Shown: positions 16,480-25,267 of the stretch, one piece after another
Numbering within the stretch: position 1 is the stretch's first letter
Layout: each line of letters begins with the position of its first letter
From: an uncultured Lachnobacterium sp.
Lineage (GTDB): Bacteria > Bacillota > Clostridia > Lachnospirales > Lachnospiraceae
Assembly: GCA_900548765.1 (NCBI GenBank)
Contig: URLU01000003.1
Coordinates: 1-37,701, forward strand
Length of the DNA stretch: 37,701 nucleotides
Direction of reading: 5' to 3'
Notes under the pieces: generated by a model
The model's input: the letters and a program-made list of their open reading frames with translations, nothing else
What the model was told of the DNA's origin: nothing
Databases searched by the model: none
Made by a program: the position numbers and the translations under genes

Positions 16480-17613
16480 ATGAAGAAAAAAGCAAGCATA
16501 AGTCTAGCTGGTATATTAACTCTGTTTGTTTTAATCGGAATAATAAAGCCGGGTACAGGTGTAAGCGTTCCCGATACTCAGGTTATTGAATCTGAGACAG
16601 TACGGGTGCAGGCTGGTGAAACTCAGACAGACGCTACACAAATGTCTTCGGAGGAAGCTGCAAGTCTTGCAGAGGCGCATATAAATACAGCACTGGAAGC
16701 TTTTGCCAATGAGACAATTCCAGAATACAGCGGTAATCCATATGTGGAATTAAATGGAAACGTGCCATATTTTACAGATGAAGAACTATCCACAACAGCC
16801 TTCGAGCTGTACAGTGAGCTGGATTCTCTTGGTAGATGTGGGGCATGCTATGCCAATGTCTGCAAGGAGATAATGCCTACAGAGGAGAGAGGCAGTATAG
16901 GCATGGTGAAGCCCACAGGCTGGCATACAGTAAAGTACGACTGCATAACGGACAGATACTTATACAATAGATGTCATCTGATTGGCTATCAGCTTGCAGG
17001 GGAAAACGCTAACGAAAAGAATCTGATAACAGGAACCAGATACCTGAATGTGGATGGCATGCTGCCCTTTGAAAACGAGGTGGCTGATTATGTAAATGAT
17101 ACAGATAATCATGTGCTTTACAGGGTTACACCGGTGTTCTCAGGGGATAATCTGCTAGCATCAGGTGTGATAATCGAAGCCAAATCTGTCGAGGACAACG
17201 GAGCTGGCGTACAGTTTAATGTATATTGCTACAATGTCCAGCCGGGAATATCAATAGACTATATTGATGGACAAAGTTGGGAAGACGAAAGTTCAAATAC
17301 ATCAGAATCTGATAATGAGGAGACGCAAGCCACAGCTGCACTACAGGAGCAGACTGCAACACAGTCAGATACAATTTCTTCACAACAGGAACAGAGTGCA
17401 GAACAAACAGATAATGCCGGTGGGCAGGAACAGCCTTCAGTATCAGAAACACCTGCTGCATCAGGCGGTGATACAATGGTTTGGCTGTCCGCAACCGGTG
17501 AAAAATATCATTCTATAAATAATTGTGGAAGAATGAATCCGGATAATGCGACACAGGTTACAGAAGAGTATGCGATTAACAATGGATATGGGAAGTGCAG
17601 TAAGTGCTGGTAG
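16480..17613 (+). CDS. Secreted DNA/RNA non-specific endonuclease with C-terminal Cys motif
   Basis: A 377-residue exported nuclease. Residues 1-30 form a signal or anchor segment (KKKASISLAGILTLFVLIGII). The beta-beta-alpha-metal nuclease domain spans about 85-260: YNRCHLIGYQL carries the catalytic histidine of the DRGH-type motif, and ENANEKNLITGTRYLN carries the metal-binding asparagine. A Gln/Thr/Ser-rich linker (about 265-330) leads to a C-terminal module with KYHSINNCGRM and GYGKCSKCW, a putative metal-binding tail found on other secreted Firmicute proteins. Likely roles are nutrient nucleic-acid digestion or competence-like processing. ATG 16480 is chosen for its AGGAG site. Its own promoter is visible upstream. 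Confidence 0.87.
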   Translation: MKKKASISLAGILTLFVLIGIIKPGTGVSVPDTQVIESETVRVQAGETQTDATQMSSEEAASLAEAHINTALEAFANETIPEYSGNPYVELNGNVPYFTDEELSTTAFELYSELDSLGRCGACYANVCKEIMPTEERGSIGMVKPTGWHTVKYDCITDRYLYNRCHLIGYQLAGENANEKNLITGTRYLNVDGMLPFENEVADYVNDTDNHVLYRVTPVFSGDNLLASGVIIEAKSVEDNGAGVQFNVYCYNVQPGISIDYIDGQSWEDESSNTSESDNEETQATAALQEQTATQSDTISSQQEQSAEQTDNAGGQEQPSVSETPAASGGDTMVWLSATGEKYHSINNCGRMNPDNATQVTEEYAINNGYGKCSKCW

Positions 17614-17637
17614 GTCATGCAAGATTCAGCATGACCT
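17612..17637. terminator. Inverted repeat between convergent genes
   Basis: AGGTCATGC (17612-17620) and GCATGACCT (17629-17637) form a perfect 9-bp stem spanning the stop codons of the nuclease and the convergent sensor kinase. There is no strong T-run, so efficiency as a terminator is uncertain. Confidence 0.5.
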
Positions 17638-18922
17638 CAAATACACTTCCACCGCCATCATTGTCATGGACTGTGATAGAGCCATGATGGGCATTTACGA
17701 TTTCCCTTGCAATGCTTAGTCCCAGTCCAAAATGCTCCTTGGTGGAGCGGGAATCATCCACTCTGTAGAAGCGGTCGAATATGTGCTCTTTAGCCTCTGG
17801 TGAGATTCCTATACCATCATCAGCCACAGACAAAATGACATTTTTACCATTTGTCATAATTCCAAGCCATATATGCCCCTCTGGGCTGCTGTAGCTGATT
17901 GCGTTTGAGAGCAGGATTGCGAGCACCTGTTTGATTCGCTCGCCATCGCAGATACATACCGGTATATTTTCTTCCGGCAGAGATATATTAAGTCTCACAT
18001 GATTTGAGGACTCCTTAGCCAGCGGGTAGAAAGCTTCGTAGGTTTCTATCATGAGGGTATCAAGCTCTGCAGGCTGCATATCATAGGTGAGCTTGCCACT
18101 GTCTGTTTTTGCAAGCAGCATCATGTCATTTACCAGATTTGTCATACGCTTTCCCTCTTTTTCAATAGTATTAATCAGACTGGAAGCGGATGGAGCGTTG
18201 GAATCTGTCTGCCCATCAGCATTCAGCCCGCTGAGGATATGGCTGGCGGAGAGAATCACAGCTAAGGGAGTGCGCAGCTCGTGGGATGCCGCAGCCAGAA
18301 AGGCGGTCTGGCTTTTCTGATTTTCCCAGAGGGGGCGGAGCAGATGCCCTGTGAAAAAGTGGCAGAAGAGCAAGAGGGCAGATACTGCGATTAAGTCAAT
18401 CAAAATAAAAATCACTATCTGAAAATGCGCCTTGCTGTAGTATTCCTTCAAGGGATATAAGATGACCACCTCTGTATCCTTGTGAATTGTATTTTTAATC
18501 TGGGCTATGCAGGCATAGTAGTGGTCATTTTCATAAGTATATTTAAAAGATTCCTGAATGCAGGGAGTGTTTGAGTCGTTAGCAGCCAAAAGCGCATGAC
18601 CCTTGGCATATACCTTGGCACTTACAAGCTGGGTTTCCTCTGTCTGATAATTCTGGTTTAGTAAAAGTGGGGTGCCGCAATCGTAAACTGACAGCATATA
18701 TTTTCCATTTAAGGACAGCTTCTGTAAGAGGCTTGGATATAAAGTCGAGTTTGCCTCTATGTGAGTGAGGATAGAGCCTGACTCGCTCTGAAAGGAAAGC
18801 AGATAGTTGTTTTCCAAATTTGTCTGTGACAAGTAGAGATATATGACAGACATGATAATTAAAATCAGGCTGGATATGCCTGTAAACAGTAAAGTTAGTT
18901 TGTGCCTGACCTTTTTATACAT
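17615..18922 (-). CDS. Sensor histidine kinase (OmpR-partner type)
   Basis: A 435-residue membrane kinase: TM1 about 10-31, an extracellular sensor loop of about 135 residues, TM2 about 167-190, then HisKA with SHELRTPLAV (phospho-acceptor His214), N box LLSNAISYSSPEG, G1 VADDGIGI, F box DRFYRVDDSRS and G2 HFGLGLSIAREIV. All ATP-binding boxes are intact. ATG 18922 overlaps the end of the response-regulator gene (ATGTATAA) and has GGAGG upstream; an open extension to 19048 lies inside the regulator gene and is rejected. With the regulator it controls, by inference, the divergent transporter operon at 19766. Confidence 0.92.
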   Translation of the reverse strand: MYKKVRHKLTLLFTGISSLILIIMSVIYLYLSQTNLENNYLLSFQSESGSILTHIEANSTLYPSLLQKLSLNGKYMLSVYDCGTPLLLNQNYQTEETQLVSAKVYAKGHALLAANDSNTPCIQESFKYTYENDHYYACIAQIKNTIHKDTEVVILYPLKEYYSKAHFQIVIFILIDLIAVSALLLFCHFFTGHLLRPLWENQKSQTAFLAAASHELRTPLAVILSASHILSGLNADGQTDSNAPSASSLINTIEKEGKRMTNLVNDMMLLAKTDSGKLTYDMQPAELDTLMIETYEAFYPLAKESSNHVRLNISLPEENIPVCICDGERIKQVLAILLSNAISYSSPEGHIWLGIMTNGKNVILSVADDGIGISPEAKEHIFDRFYRVDDSRSTKEHFGLGLSIAREIVNAHHGSITVHDNDGGGSVFEVMLNLA

Positions 18923-19595
18923 CTGTTTCCTCCAACTGATATCCCACACCGCGGATGGTGCGGATTGATACTCTTGAACTGATTTTTGAAAGTCTTCTGC
19001 GGATAAAATACATGTAGTTGTCCAGATTGCCATCCTCCACAGCACCATCGGGACCCCAGATTTTACTTATGATAGTGTTTCTGGGCAGGGTCTGGTTTGG
19101 ATTTTTAATGAAAAATTCAAGTAACTGTCCCTCAGTCTTAGAGAGGGTGCAGGAACCCTTATCTCCAGTGAGTGAATAGGAATTGGTGTTGAGCTTTACA
19201 TCAGCAAAGCTTACGGTGGAATCCAGCATGAGGTTTCCCGGTCGTCTGCATATGCATCTGATACGGGCTGCCAGTTCTTCAAAGGCAAAGGGCTTGACTA
19301 AATAATCGTCTGCACCGGAATTAAGCCCAGTGAGCTTTTGGTCAAGTTCGCCAAGGGCAGTGAGCATGATGACCGGAACCATCATTTCTTTTTTTCTGAT
19401 TTCCTTTAATATAGATATTCCATCCAGATGAGGGAGCATACGATCCAGAAGAATTATGTCGTACACAGTCTGTTCTACATACAATAAGGCGTCAGCCCCG
19501 TCGTTACAGACATCTACATCATAGCCCTCTGTCTCAAGCTCATATTTTAAGGTCATGGACAAATCTTTGTCGTCCTCTACTAATAAAATCCGCAT
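18915..19595 (-). CDS. OmpR/PhoB-family response regulator
   Basis: A 226-residue regulator: receiver domain (1-120) with acidic pocket EDD (7-9), phospho-acceptor Asp51 in ILLDRMLPHLDG, conserved Thr in MLTAL and Lys in YLVKPF; then a winged-helix domain (about 130-224) with RNTIISKIWG and NLDNYMYFIRRRLSKI, ending in RTIRGVGYQLEE. The start follows GGAG. It is the first gene of the two-gene operon with the kinase. Its predicted DNA sites are the 11-bp-phased TTAGAGA heptamers between 19650 and 19720, which face both this gene and the divergent operon. Confidence 0.95.
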   Translation of the reverse strand: MRILLVEDDKDLSMTLKYELETEGYDVDVCNDGADALLYVEQTVYDIILLDRMLPHLDGISILKEIRKKEMMVPVIMLTALGELDQKLTGLNSGADDYLVKPFAFEELAARIRCICRRPGNLMLDSTVSFADVKLNTNSYSLTGDKGSCTLSKTEGQLLEFFIKNPNQTLPRNTIISKIWGPDGAVEDGNLDNYMYFIRRRLSKISSRVSIRTIRGVGYQLEETDV

Positions 19596-19634
19596 TATTT
19601 TCTCCTGCTATATATTTGATATTATTTTAACATA

Positions 19635-19667
19635 ATTCTATCAGAGAAATCTCTAAAGAATCTCTAT
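19635..19667 (-). promoter_or_regulatory. Autoregulatory promoter of the two-component operon
   Basis: Read on the minus strand: heptamers ATAGAGA (19667-19661) and TTAGAGA (19656-19650) start 11 bp apart, then 9 bases (TTTCTCTGA) and the extended -10 TAGAAT (19640-19635). No separate -35 is seen, as expected for an activator that replaces it. Confidence 0.6.
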
Positions 19668-19680
19668 AAGGCAATTAAAA

Positions 19681-19735
19681 TTAGAGACAAATTAGAGAAT
19701 GCTTAGAGGGAATTTAGAGATTGCTTTGATAAAGT
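19681..19735 (+). promoter_or_regulatory. Four-heptamer response-regulator array and promoter of the transporter operon
   Basis: TTAGAGA at 19681, TTAGAGA at 19692, TTAGAGG at 19703 and TTAGAGA at 19714 start exactly 11 bp apart, one helical turn each. After the last heptamer come 9 bases (TTGCTTTGA) and TAAAGT (19730-19735). This layout equals the one on the minus side. Winged-helix regulators of the OmpR class bind tandem heptamers with 11-bp spacing next to the polymerase. Confidence 0.65.
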
Positions 19736-19765
19736 AATATGCAGGAAGCGAAAGGAGACTAGAAA

Positions 19766-22051
19766 ATGATTAGGAAAAAATACAGGAGAGCCTTAAACAC
19801 TGTGGCACTGGCATTGACTGCCGCTGTAATGCTCAATATGACAGGTTGTGGAGGAATTGGTACAAGTGCTGGGACATCAACAGAAGCCACAGATACAGCA
19901 AAGGGACGATATATAGAATCGGAAATCAATATGCCGGCAGACTGCGGTTCGCCAAATGTAGTTACCTTTGACGATGGAAGTGCTGCCTTTGTAGATACTA
20001 ACAATGGAGTCTTGTATACAAAGACCTCAATCGACCAGACAGACTGGCAGGGCAGGGACATACCAAAGCTTATAGAGCTGATTGGACAGAGCATGGATAT
20101 TCAGGTGACAGCACCATCAAAGGATGGCAGGCTATTTATCTCATATAACAACTGGGATGAAGTGGAGGATATAGATAGTGAGGTTGGCTATCCCGTACAT
20201 TATTTGCTTATCGGAAGTGATGACAGTGTGAGTGAATTGACTTTTTCGGATATAGAAAAGCTGGAGTACGCTGCTTTTTCAGATGGAGATACCCTGTATC
20301 TGGGGGATTATGATGGCACAGTCTGGCGCTACAGCATATCATCAGACACCAGCAAGAAAATCCAGAATGTTGATAATAAATATATCCAGAACTTCAATAT
20401 TTTTAATAATAAGCTTTTTATCATGGATTTGGAAAAAGCCTACAGCTATGATCTGACTTCCGGCACACTGGATGAGGATGATTCTGTACTTGATGACTTT
20501 ATATCTAAGATGGGATATGATGACGTGCAGCAATACTGTGGGGATTCAAAGGATTCAGACTCAATCTATGTTATCTCAAGAGATGGCATCTACCACCATA
20601 AGATGGGTGGAAGTGTTATGGAAAAGCTTGTGGATGGAATGATGACCAGTCTGTCTGATCAAAGCCTTTCGCCAAGCAGCGTCAGCGAAAAGGATGGTGT
20701 CATATATCTGTTTTTTGATGATGGCAGCGCCTTTTCCTACAAATATGATGAGACAGCATCTGCTGAGATGGATAATCAGATAGAGATATATGCCTTGGAG
20801 GACAGCAAGACTGTCCGTCAGGCAATCAGTGCCTTCCGCAAATCAAATCCAGATGTCTTTGTGAAGTTTGAGATTGGAATGGATGCAGACAGCGGAATCC
20901 AGAAGTCTGATGCAATTACAGCTTTAAATACAAAGCTCTTGTCGGGAGAGGGTCCAGACCTGCTTATTTTAGATGGACTTCCAATGGAAAAATATGAGGA
21001 AAAAGGCATATTGGAGGACTTAAGCGATACTGTAGATGAGCTTACAGGCAGTGGCAATTACTTTGAGGGGATTTTAAAGGCTTATGAGAACGATGGCAAA
21101 ATATATGCTCTTCCAACCAGGACGGAGATACCGGTGCTAATCGGGGACAAGGACATGACAGAGCTTGTAAGCGATACAAAGAGCCTTGCGGATGTATCCC
21201 AGCAGATTTTGTCTGATAAAGAGGTCTATGCAACCACTCTGGGTACCTATTCGCCGGAGGAAGCCTTAAAGCTGGCATACTTTGGAAGCTCAAACTCATG
21301 GCAGACAGCAGAGGGCAGCATAGATGAGACAAAGATAAAGGAAATTCTTGAGACTGCAAAGGTGATTTATGAGGATGATACAGAGAATCTGACCGAAAGC
21401 CAGAAGAATAATCGTGAAAATACTAACAAAGCAATAGCTGCATCAGGTGAAATTGATGCTGATACCTATTGGGGAAGTGGAGGAAGACAGGCGGAAGACG
21501 TGGTTGGCAAATACCAGTATGCAGGAATAGGATGTCTTGGCAATATGTCTGATATATCGGATTTTTTCGCAGTACCACAAAGCTATGACAGCATATCCTA
21601 TGCCAAGTATGATGGTGATGATGAGAATCTGTTTGTACCGCAAAACGTAGTAGGAATCTGCTCAGCAAGTGACAAGAAGGAACTGGCAGGAGCCTTTGTT
21701 AAGGAGCTCCTCAGTCAGGATGTACAAAAAATTGATACAGAGGACGGATGTCCTGTTAATAAAGACGCATATGACCAATTTATTATAAATCCAGATTCAG
21801 ATTCAATGGTTGAAAGCACTTTTCCAGGGGCAGACGGCTCAGACTGTGAGCTTATAACATCATGGCCTGCAGAAGCAGAACTGGCTGAGCTTAAAGACTG
21901 GCTTGATACAGCAAGTACCCCTCAGAATATAGACAGTGATGTAAAGATGATTTTTATTGACAATGGAACGGCTGCCGTATCAGGCGAGAAGGATGTGGAT
22001 TCGTGTGTTAAAGAGATTGTTCAAAAGCTTACACTCTATCTTGCGGAATAG
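19766..22051 (+). CDS. Large lipoprotein with C-terminal sugar-binding-protein (family 1) domain
   Basis: A 761-residue lipoprotein with a signal peptide and lipobox MTGC (Cys28). Residues about 45-330 are strand-rich with repeated short segments (DGDTLYLGDYDGTVWRYS, YVISRDGIYHHK, GVIYLFFDDGSAFSY), suggesting a beta-propeller-like module. From about 340 it becomes an ABC extracellular solute-binding domain (RQAISAFRKSNPDVFVKFEI, GEGPDLLILDGLPM, ILEDLSDTVDEL, KIYALPTRTEIPVL). Ordinary binding proteins of this class have about 420 residues, so the N-terminal module is an addition. It is the first gene of a four-gene operon behind the response-regulator array; the ligand is unknown. Confidence 0.82.
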   Translation: MIRKKYRRALNTVALALTAAVMLNMTGCGGIGTSAGTSTEATDTAKGRYIESEINMPADCGSPNVVTFDDGSAAFVDTNNGVLYTKTSIDQTDWQGRDIPKLIELIGQSMDIQVTAPSKDGRLFISYNNWDEVEDIDSEVGYPVHYLLIGSDDSVSELTFSDIEKLEYAAFSDGDTLYLGDYDGTVWRYSISSDTSKKIQNVDNKYIQNFNIFNNKLFIMDLEKAYSYDLTSGTLDEDDSVLDDFISKMGYDDVQQYCGDSKDSDSIYVISRDGIYHHKMGGSVMEKLVDGMMTSLSDQSLSPSSVSEKDGVIYLFFDDGSAFSYKYDETASAEMDNQIEIYALEDSKTVRQAISAFRKSNPDVFVKFEIGMDADSGIQKSDAITALNTKLLSGEGPDLLILDGLPMEKYEEKGILEDLSDTVDELTGSGNYFEGILKAYENDGKIYALPTRTEIPVLIGDKDMTELVSDTKSLADVSQQILSDKEVYATTLGTYSPEEALKLAYFGSSNSWQTAEGSIDETKIKEILETAKVIYEDDTENLTESQKNNRENTNKAIAASGEIDADTYWGSGGRQAEDVVGKYQYAGIGCLGNMSDISDFFAVPQSYDSISYAKYDGDDENLFVPQNVVGICSASDKKELAGAFVKELLSQDVQKIDTEDGCPVNKDAYDQFIINPDSDSMVESTFPGADGSDCELITSWPAEAELAELKDWLDTASTPQNIDSDVKMIFIDNGTAAVSGEKDVDSCVKEIVQKLTLYLAE

Positions 22052-23834
22052 ACATTGGCTGTATTTTATCATGAGTTTTACAGGGGTAATGGTATTTGTG
22101 CTGTTACCCTTTGCCAGAACTATTTACCAGTCATTATACTGTAATGCGACAAAGCATTTCGTTGGAATGACAAATTACAGGATGGTGCTGCAAAATGATG
22201 CCTTTGTGCTTGCAATGAAAAATACAGGGAGGCTGCTCATATTTGGCATCCCCCTGCTTTTACTCTTGTCTTTCTTGCTGGCACTGCTCATAACGCAGAA
22301 GGTCCAGAAGGAAAGGATAAAGACAATCTATCTGATTCCAATGGCTATTCCTACAGCGGCGGTGGTGCTGGCATGGAAGATATTCTTTTATAAAAAGGGC
22401 ATGCTCAATCACTTTCTGGGACTCTTTGGAATAATGCCAGTAGATTGGCTAAACAGTAATGCGTCCTTTTGGGTGCTGGTTTTTAGCTACATCTGGAAAA
22501 ATCTGGGATATACTCTGGTGCTGTGGCTTGCGGGACTGGATTCCATTCCAGAGAGCAGGATAGAGGCAGCAAAATGCGATGGAGCTGATTCCGGGGAACT
22601 ATTGCGATACATTATTCTGCCATCTCTAAAGCCATTTTTTTATACTATTACCATTTTGTCCCTGCTTAATTCCTTTAGGATATACAGGGAGGCTTATCTG
22701 GTGGCAGGAGCCTACCCACAGCAGAACATGTATCTGTTTCAGCACCTGCTGCACAACTGGTTTGCCGGACTTGAGGTTGACAAAATTAGTGCGTCAGCAG
22801 TATTTTTGACAATCGTATTTGGAGCCTTTGTGGCTGTTTTGGAGCATCTGTGGAATCGGGAGGAGGAAAAGGACAGCCTTCCGGTCTTTAGAAAAATTAA
22901 GTCATGGGTGCAGGAGTTTTTCTATGACCTGAGCGTGAAACTTAGTATAAGAAAAAAGGTCAGGCACATATTTGCCCCGGCATTCAGCCTAAGGCTTAAG
23001 AAGATACTTGAGATTATCATAATCGCAGTAATTGGCTTTGTAATCGTTTATCCTGTGCTTCTGGTTCTGGCAGGCTCACTTAAGAGCAATCAGGAGCTTT
23101 CCAACTGTCTGGGCGGGATTCTGTCAGACGATGCAGGAGAGGTGCAGTGGAAACTCACCTATGTTTATCCTACTTTAAGCCATTTTAAGAAGCTACTCTT
23201 TGAGACACCACAATTCCTAAAGGTATTCTGGAATTCGCTTGGAATGGTGAGCCTTATTCTGATTGGTCAGGTGTTGGTTGCAGTGCCTGCTGCCTATGGC
23301 TTTGCAAAATGGGAGTTTAAGGGTAAAAAGCTCTTGTTTTTTGTATATGTAATTTTGATGCTTATTCCTTTTCAGATTACCATGTATCCATCTTATCTGG
23401 TGCTTAGGGATTTAAAGCTAATTAACACAATCTGGGCTGTTATACTGCCTACGGTTTTTTCAACCTTTCCTGTCTTTTTGATGTACAGGAGCTTTAGGGA
23501 AATCCCTGTAGAGCTGTATGAGGCGGCAAAAATGGACGGAGCAGGAGAATGGGCTATGTTTTGGCATATTGGGATTCCTTTAGGACAGTCAGGAATTTTC
23601 TCAGCACTGGTTCTTGGATTCTTAGACTACTGGAATATGATGGAACAGCCACTTGCCTTTATACAGGATAAGAGCCTGTGGCCTATTTCACTTTTTCTTC
23701 CGGAGGCAGATGGTCTTAAGACGGGACTGCTGCTGGCGGCATCTGTGATTACCCTGATGCCGGCATTATTTGTATTCTCGATAGGGCAGAACTATCTGGA
23801 AAAGGGAATTGTAGCTTCGGGAGTAAAAGAATGA
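22005..23834 (+). CDS. Fused MalF-MalG-type ABC permease
   Basis: About 609 residues containing two complete sugar-type permease halves. The first carries the EAA loop RIEAAKCDGADSGELLRYII followed by LPSLKP, the second ELYEAAKMDGAGEWAMFWHI followed by GIPL; these loops dock on the ATPase. Each half has five to six membrane segments, and a roughly 100-residue soluble linker joins them. The start is uncertain: the frame is open from TTG 21957, and ATG 21963, ATG 21993, GTG 22005 and ATG 22071 are all possible. GTG 22005 is chosen for the GAGAAGG site upstream and smaller overlap with the preceding gene. No ATPase gene is nearby, so a shared MsmK-type ATPase is presumed. Confidence 0.82.
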   Translation: MLKRLFKSLHSILRNRHWLYFIMSFTGVMVFVLLPFARTIYQSLYCNATKHFVGMTNYRMVLQNDAFVLAMKNTGRLLIFGIPLLLLLSFLLALLITQKVQKERIKTIYLIPMAIPTAAVVLAWKIFFYKKGMLNHFLGLFGIMPVDWLNSNASFWVLVFSYIWKNLGYTLVLWLAGLDSIPESRIEAAKCDGADSGELLRYIILPSLKPFFYTITILSLLNSFRIYREAYLVAGAYPQQNMYLFQHLLHNWFAGLEVDKISASAVFLTIVFGAFVAVLEHLWNREEEKDSLPVFRKIKSWVQEFFYDLSVKLSIRKKVRHIFAPAFSLRLKKILEIIIIAVIGFVIVYPVLLVLAGSLKSNQELSNCLGGILSDDAGEVQWKLTYVYPTLSHFKKLLFETPQFLKVFWNSLGMVSLILIGQVLVAVPAAYGFAKWEFKGKKLLFFVYVILMLIPFQITMYPSYLVLRDLKLINTIWAVILPTVFSTFPVFLMYRSFREIPVELYEAAKMDGAGEWAMFWHIGIPLGQSGIFSALVLGFLDYWNMMEQPLAFIQDKSLWPISLFLPEADGLKTGLLLAASVITLMPALFVFSIGQNYLEKGIVASGVKE

Positions 23835-23845
23835 GGTGAGATAAT

Positions 23846-25267
23846 ATGGAAGAAAACAAAAAAGGCATAAGAATGAAAATAAAGATTTTTGCTGTATTTC
23901 TGGTATTTTTATTGGTATGTACTATTGTGAGCAGGGGCGTATATGCAGCTAACCTGCCCATGGTCAGGGTGGGCATGAGAGAAAATAAAGTAATCAGCCA
24001 AAGCATTACAGCCAATGTGGAGCTTGAAGCCCAAAAGGAAGTGCCTGTATTTGCTGGCAGTGATGTGCTGATTGATAATATTCCGGTGTCGGAGGGACAG
24101 ACGGTAAGCGCAGGGGATGTACTTATGACAGTTGACCTTACTGATTTGGAAGAGCTTATAAGGACAGCAGAAGAAGCTGTGAGCCTTCAGACACAGAAGC
24201 TTGCAGAGTTAGACGAGACAAACTTAAAGATTGACCAGAGTAATGCTGAGGCGGAGGCGGCTAGGCAGAGGAGCATTGATTCCGCAGCGGAGGATTTAAG
24301 CCGTACAACTGCCCAGGATGATGCCCAGGTAGCAAGGCTGCAGGCGGAGGTGGATGAGCTGTCCGGTCAGGTATCAAGCCATAACAGTGAGATGCCGGCA
24401 GCAGACAGTGAAGATTACTCAGCCTGGAAGGAAGCACAGGACGCGCTTGAGGCTTCCCTTAAGGAGAAGCAGGATGCCCTTGAGGAAGCCAAAGCTACCA
24501 AGGAAAATAATGCTTATTCCAAGCAAAAGGACTTGGAAAATGCACAAAACACATCAGCCGAGAAAGCTGACAGGCAGAGCGAAAGCTCTCGTATGGAGCT
24601 TATGACAGCCCTTGAGGAGGCTCAGGCGAGGCTTGACGAATTAGAGCAGATTAAAGAAGCAAATGGTGAGATTTGCGCAGAAGCAGACGGAGTGATTGAG
24701 AAGCTTGAAGCAGAAATCGGAACCCGTACCACTGAGAGCCCGGTTGCACTGCTGGGGGATTACAGTGAGGGCTTGCTGGCGAAGGCTGTGATTAGTGAGG
24801 ACGACAGGAAGGAGATTACGACATCAGATAAGATGAGCCTGTCCTTTATGCAGGGGCGCATAGTAATTGATGACATCCCTATCCAGTCCATAGTCAGGCA
24901 GACGGATGGCACTTATCAGGTGACAGGGCTTGTGGATTTGGACAGCGTGGACAGCTATAACAGACCGGAAGCCGGTATGCTGGGGGAAATGACTATAACA
25001 GTTGATTCAAATAGCTTTAACTGCTGTCTGCCCCTCAGTGCGCTTCACTCTGACGGGGAGAAGGACTACATCCTAAAGCTTGAGGAGCAGGACGGTTTTC
25101 TGGGAAAACAGTATTATGCCAGAAGGGTTAACGTGACTGTAAAGGCAAAGGATAATTCCTATGCAGGATTGGAAAGCAATTCGATTGCAGATGGGGATGA
25201 GATTATCCTTGAGTCTGACAAGGAAGTGCTGGGGGATAAGGAGGTCAGGCTGTATGAGGATGAATAA
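23846..25267 (+). CDS. HlyD/RND-type adaptor (membrane fusion protein-like)
   Basis: A 473-residue protein with one N-terminal membrane segment (about 11-31). The first beta region holds half of a lipoyl-like motif (VPVSEGQTVSAGDVLMTVD in sense: EGQTVSAGDVL). A long coiled-coil hairpin follows (about 100-290, rich in Ala, Glu, Gln), then the second half lipoyl segment (GEICAEADGVIEKLEAEIG), and a beta-barrel and C-terminal domain. Such adaptors link a MacB- or ABC-type pump to the outside; in Gram-positives they act with MacB-like permeases. Start ATG follows GAGGTGAG 8 bases upstream. It follows the permease by 11 bases and overlaps the next gene by 14. Confidence 0.8.
   Translation: MEENKKGIRMKIKIFAVFLVFLLVCTIVSRGVYAANLPMVRVGMRENKVISQSITANVELEAQKEVPVFAGSDVLIDNIPVSEGQTVSAGDVLMTVDLTDLEELIRTAEEAVSLQTQKLAELDETNLKIDQSNAEAEAARQRSIDSAAEDLSRTTAQDDAQVARLQAEVDELSGQVSSHNSEMPAADSEDYSAWKEAQDALEASLKEKQDALEEAKATKENNAYSKQKDLENAQNTSAEKADRQSESSRMELMTALEEAQARLDELEQIKEANGEICAEADGVIEKLEAEIGTRTTESPVALLGDYSEGLLAKAVISEDDRKEITTSDKMSLSFMQGRIVIDDIPIQSIVRQTDGTYQVTGLVDLDSVDSYNRPEAGMLGEMTITVDSNSFNCCLPLSALHSDGEKDYILKLEEQDGFLGKQYYARRVNVTVKAKDNSYAGLESNSIADGDEIILESDKEVLGDKEVRLYEDE

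Noticed and set aside
18923..19048. N-terminal extension of the sensor kinase
   Set aside because: It lies wholly inside the response-regulator gene in another frame; ATG 18922 has the ribosome site and the ATGTATAA overlap.
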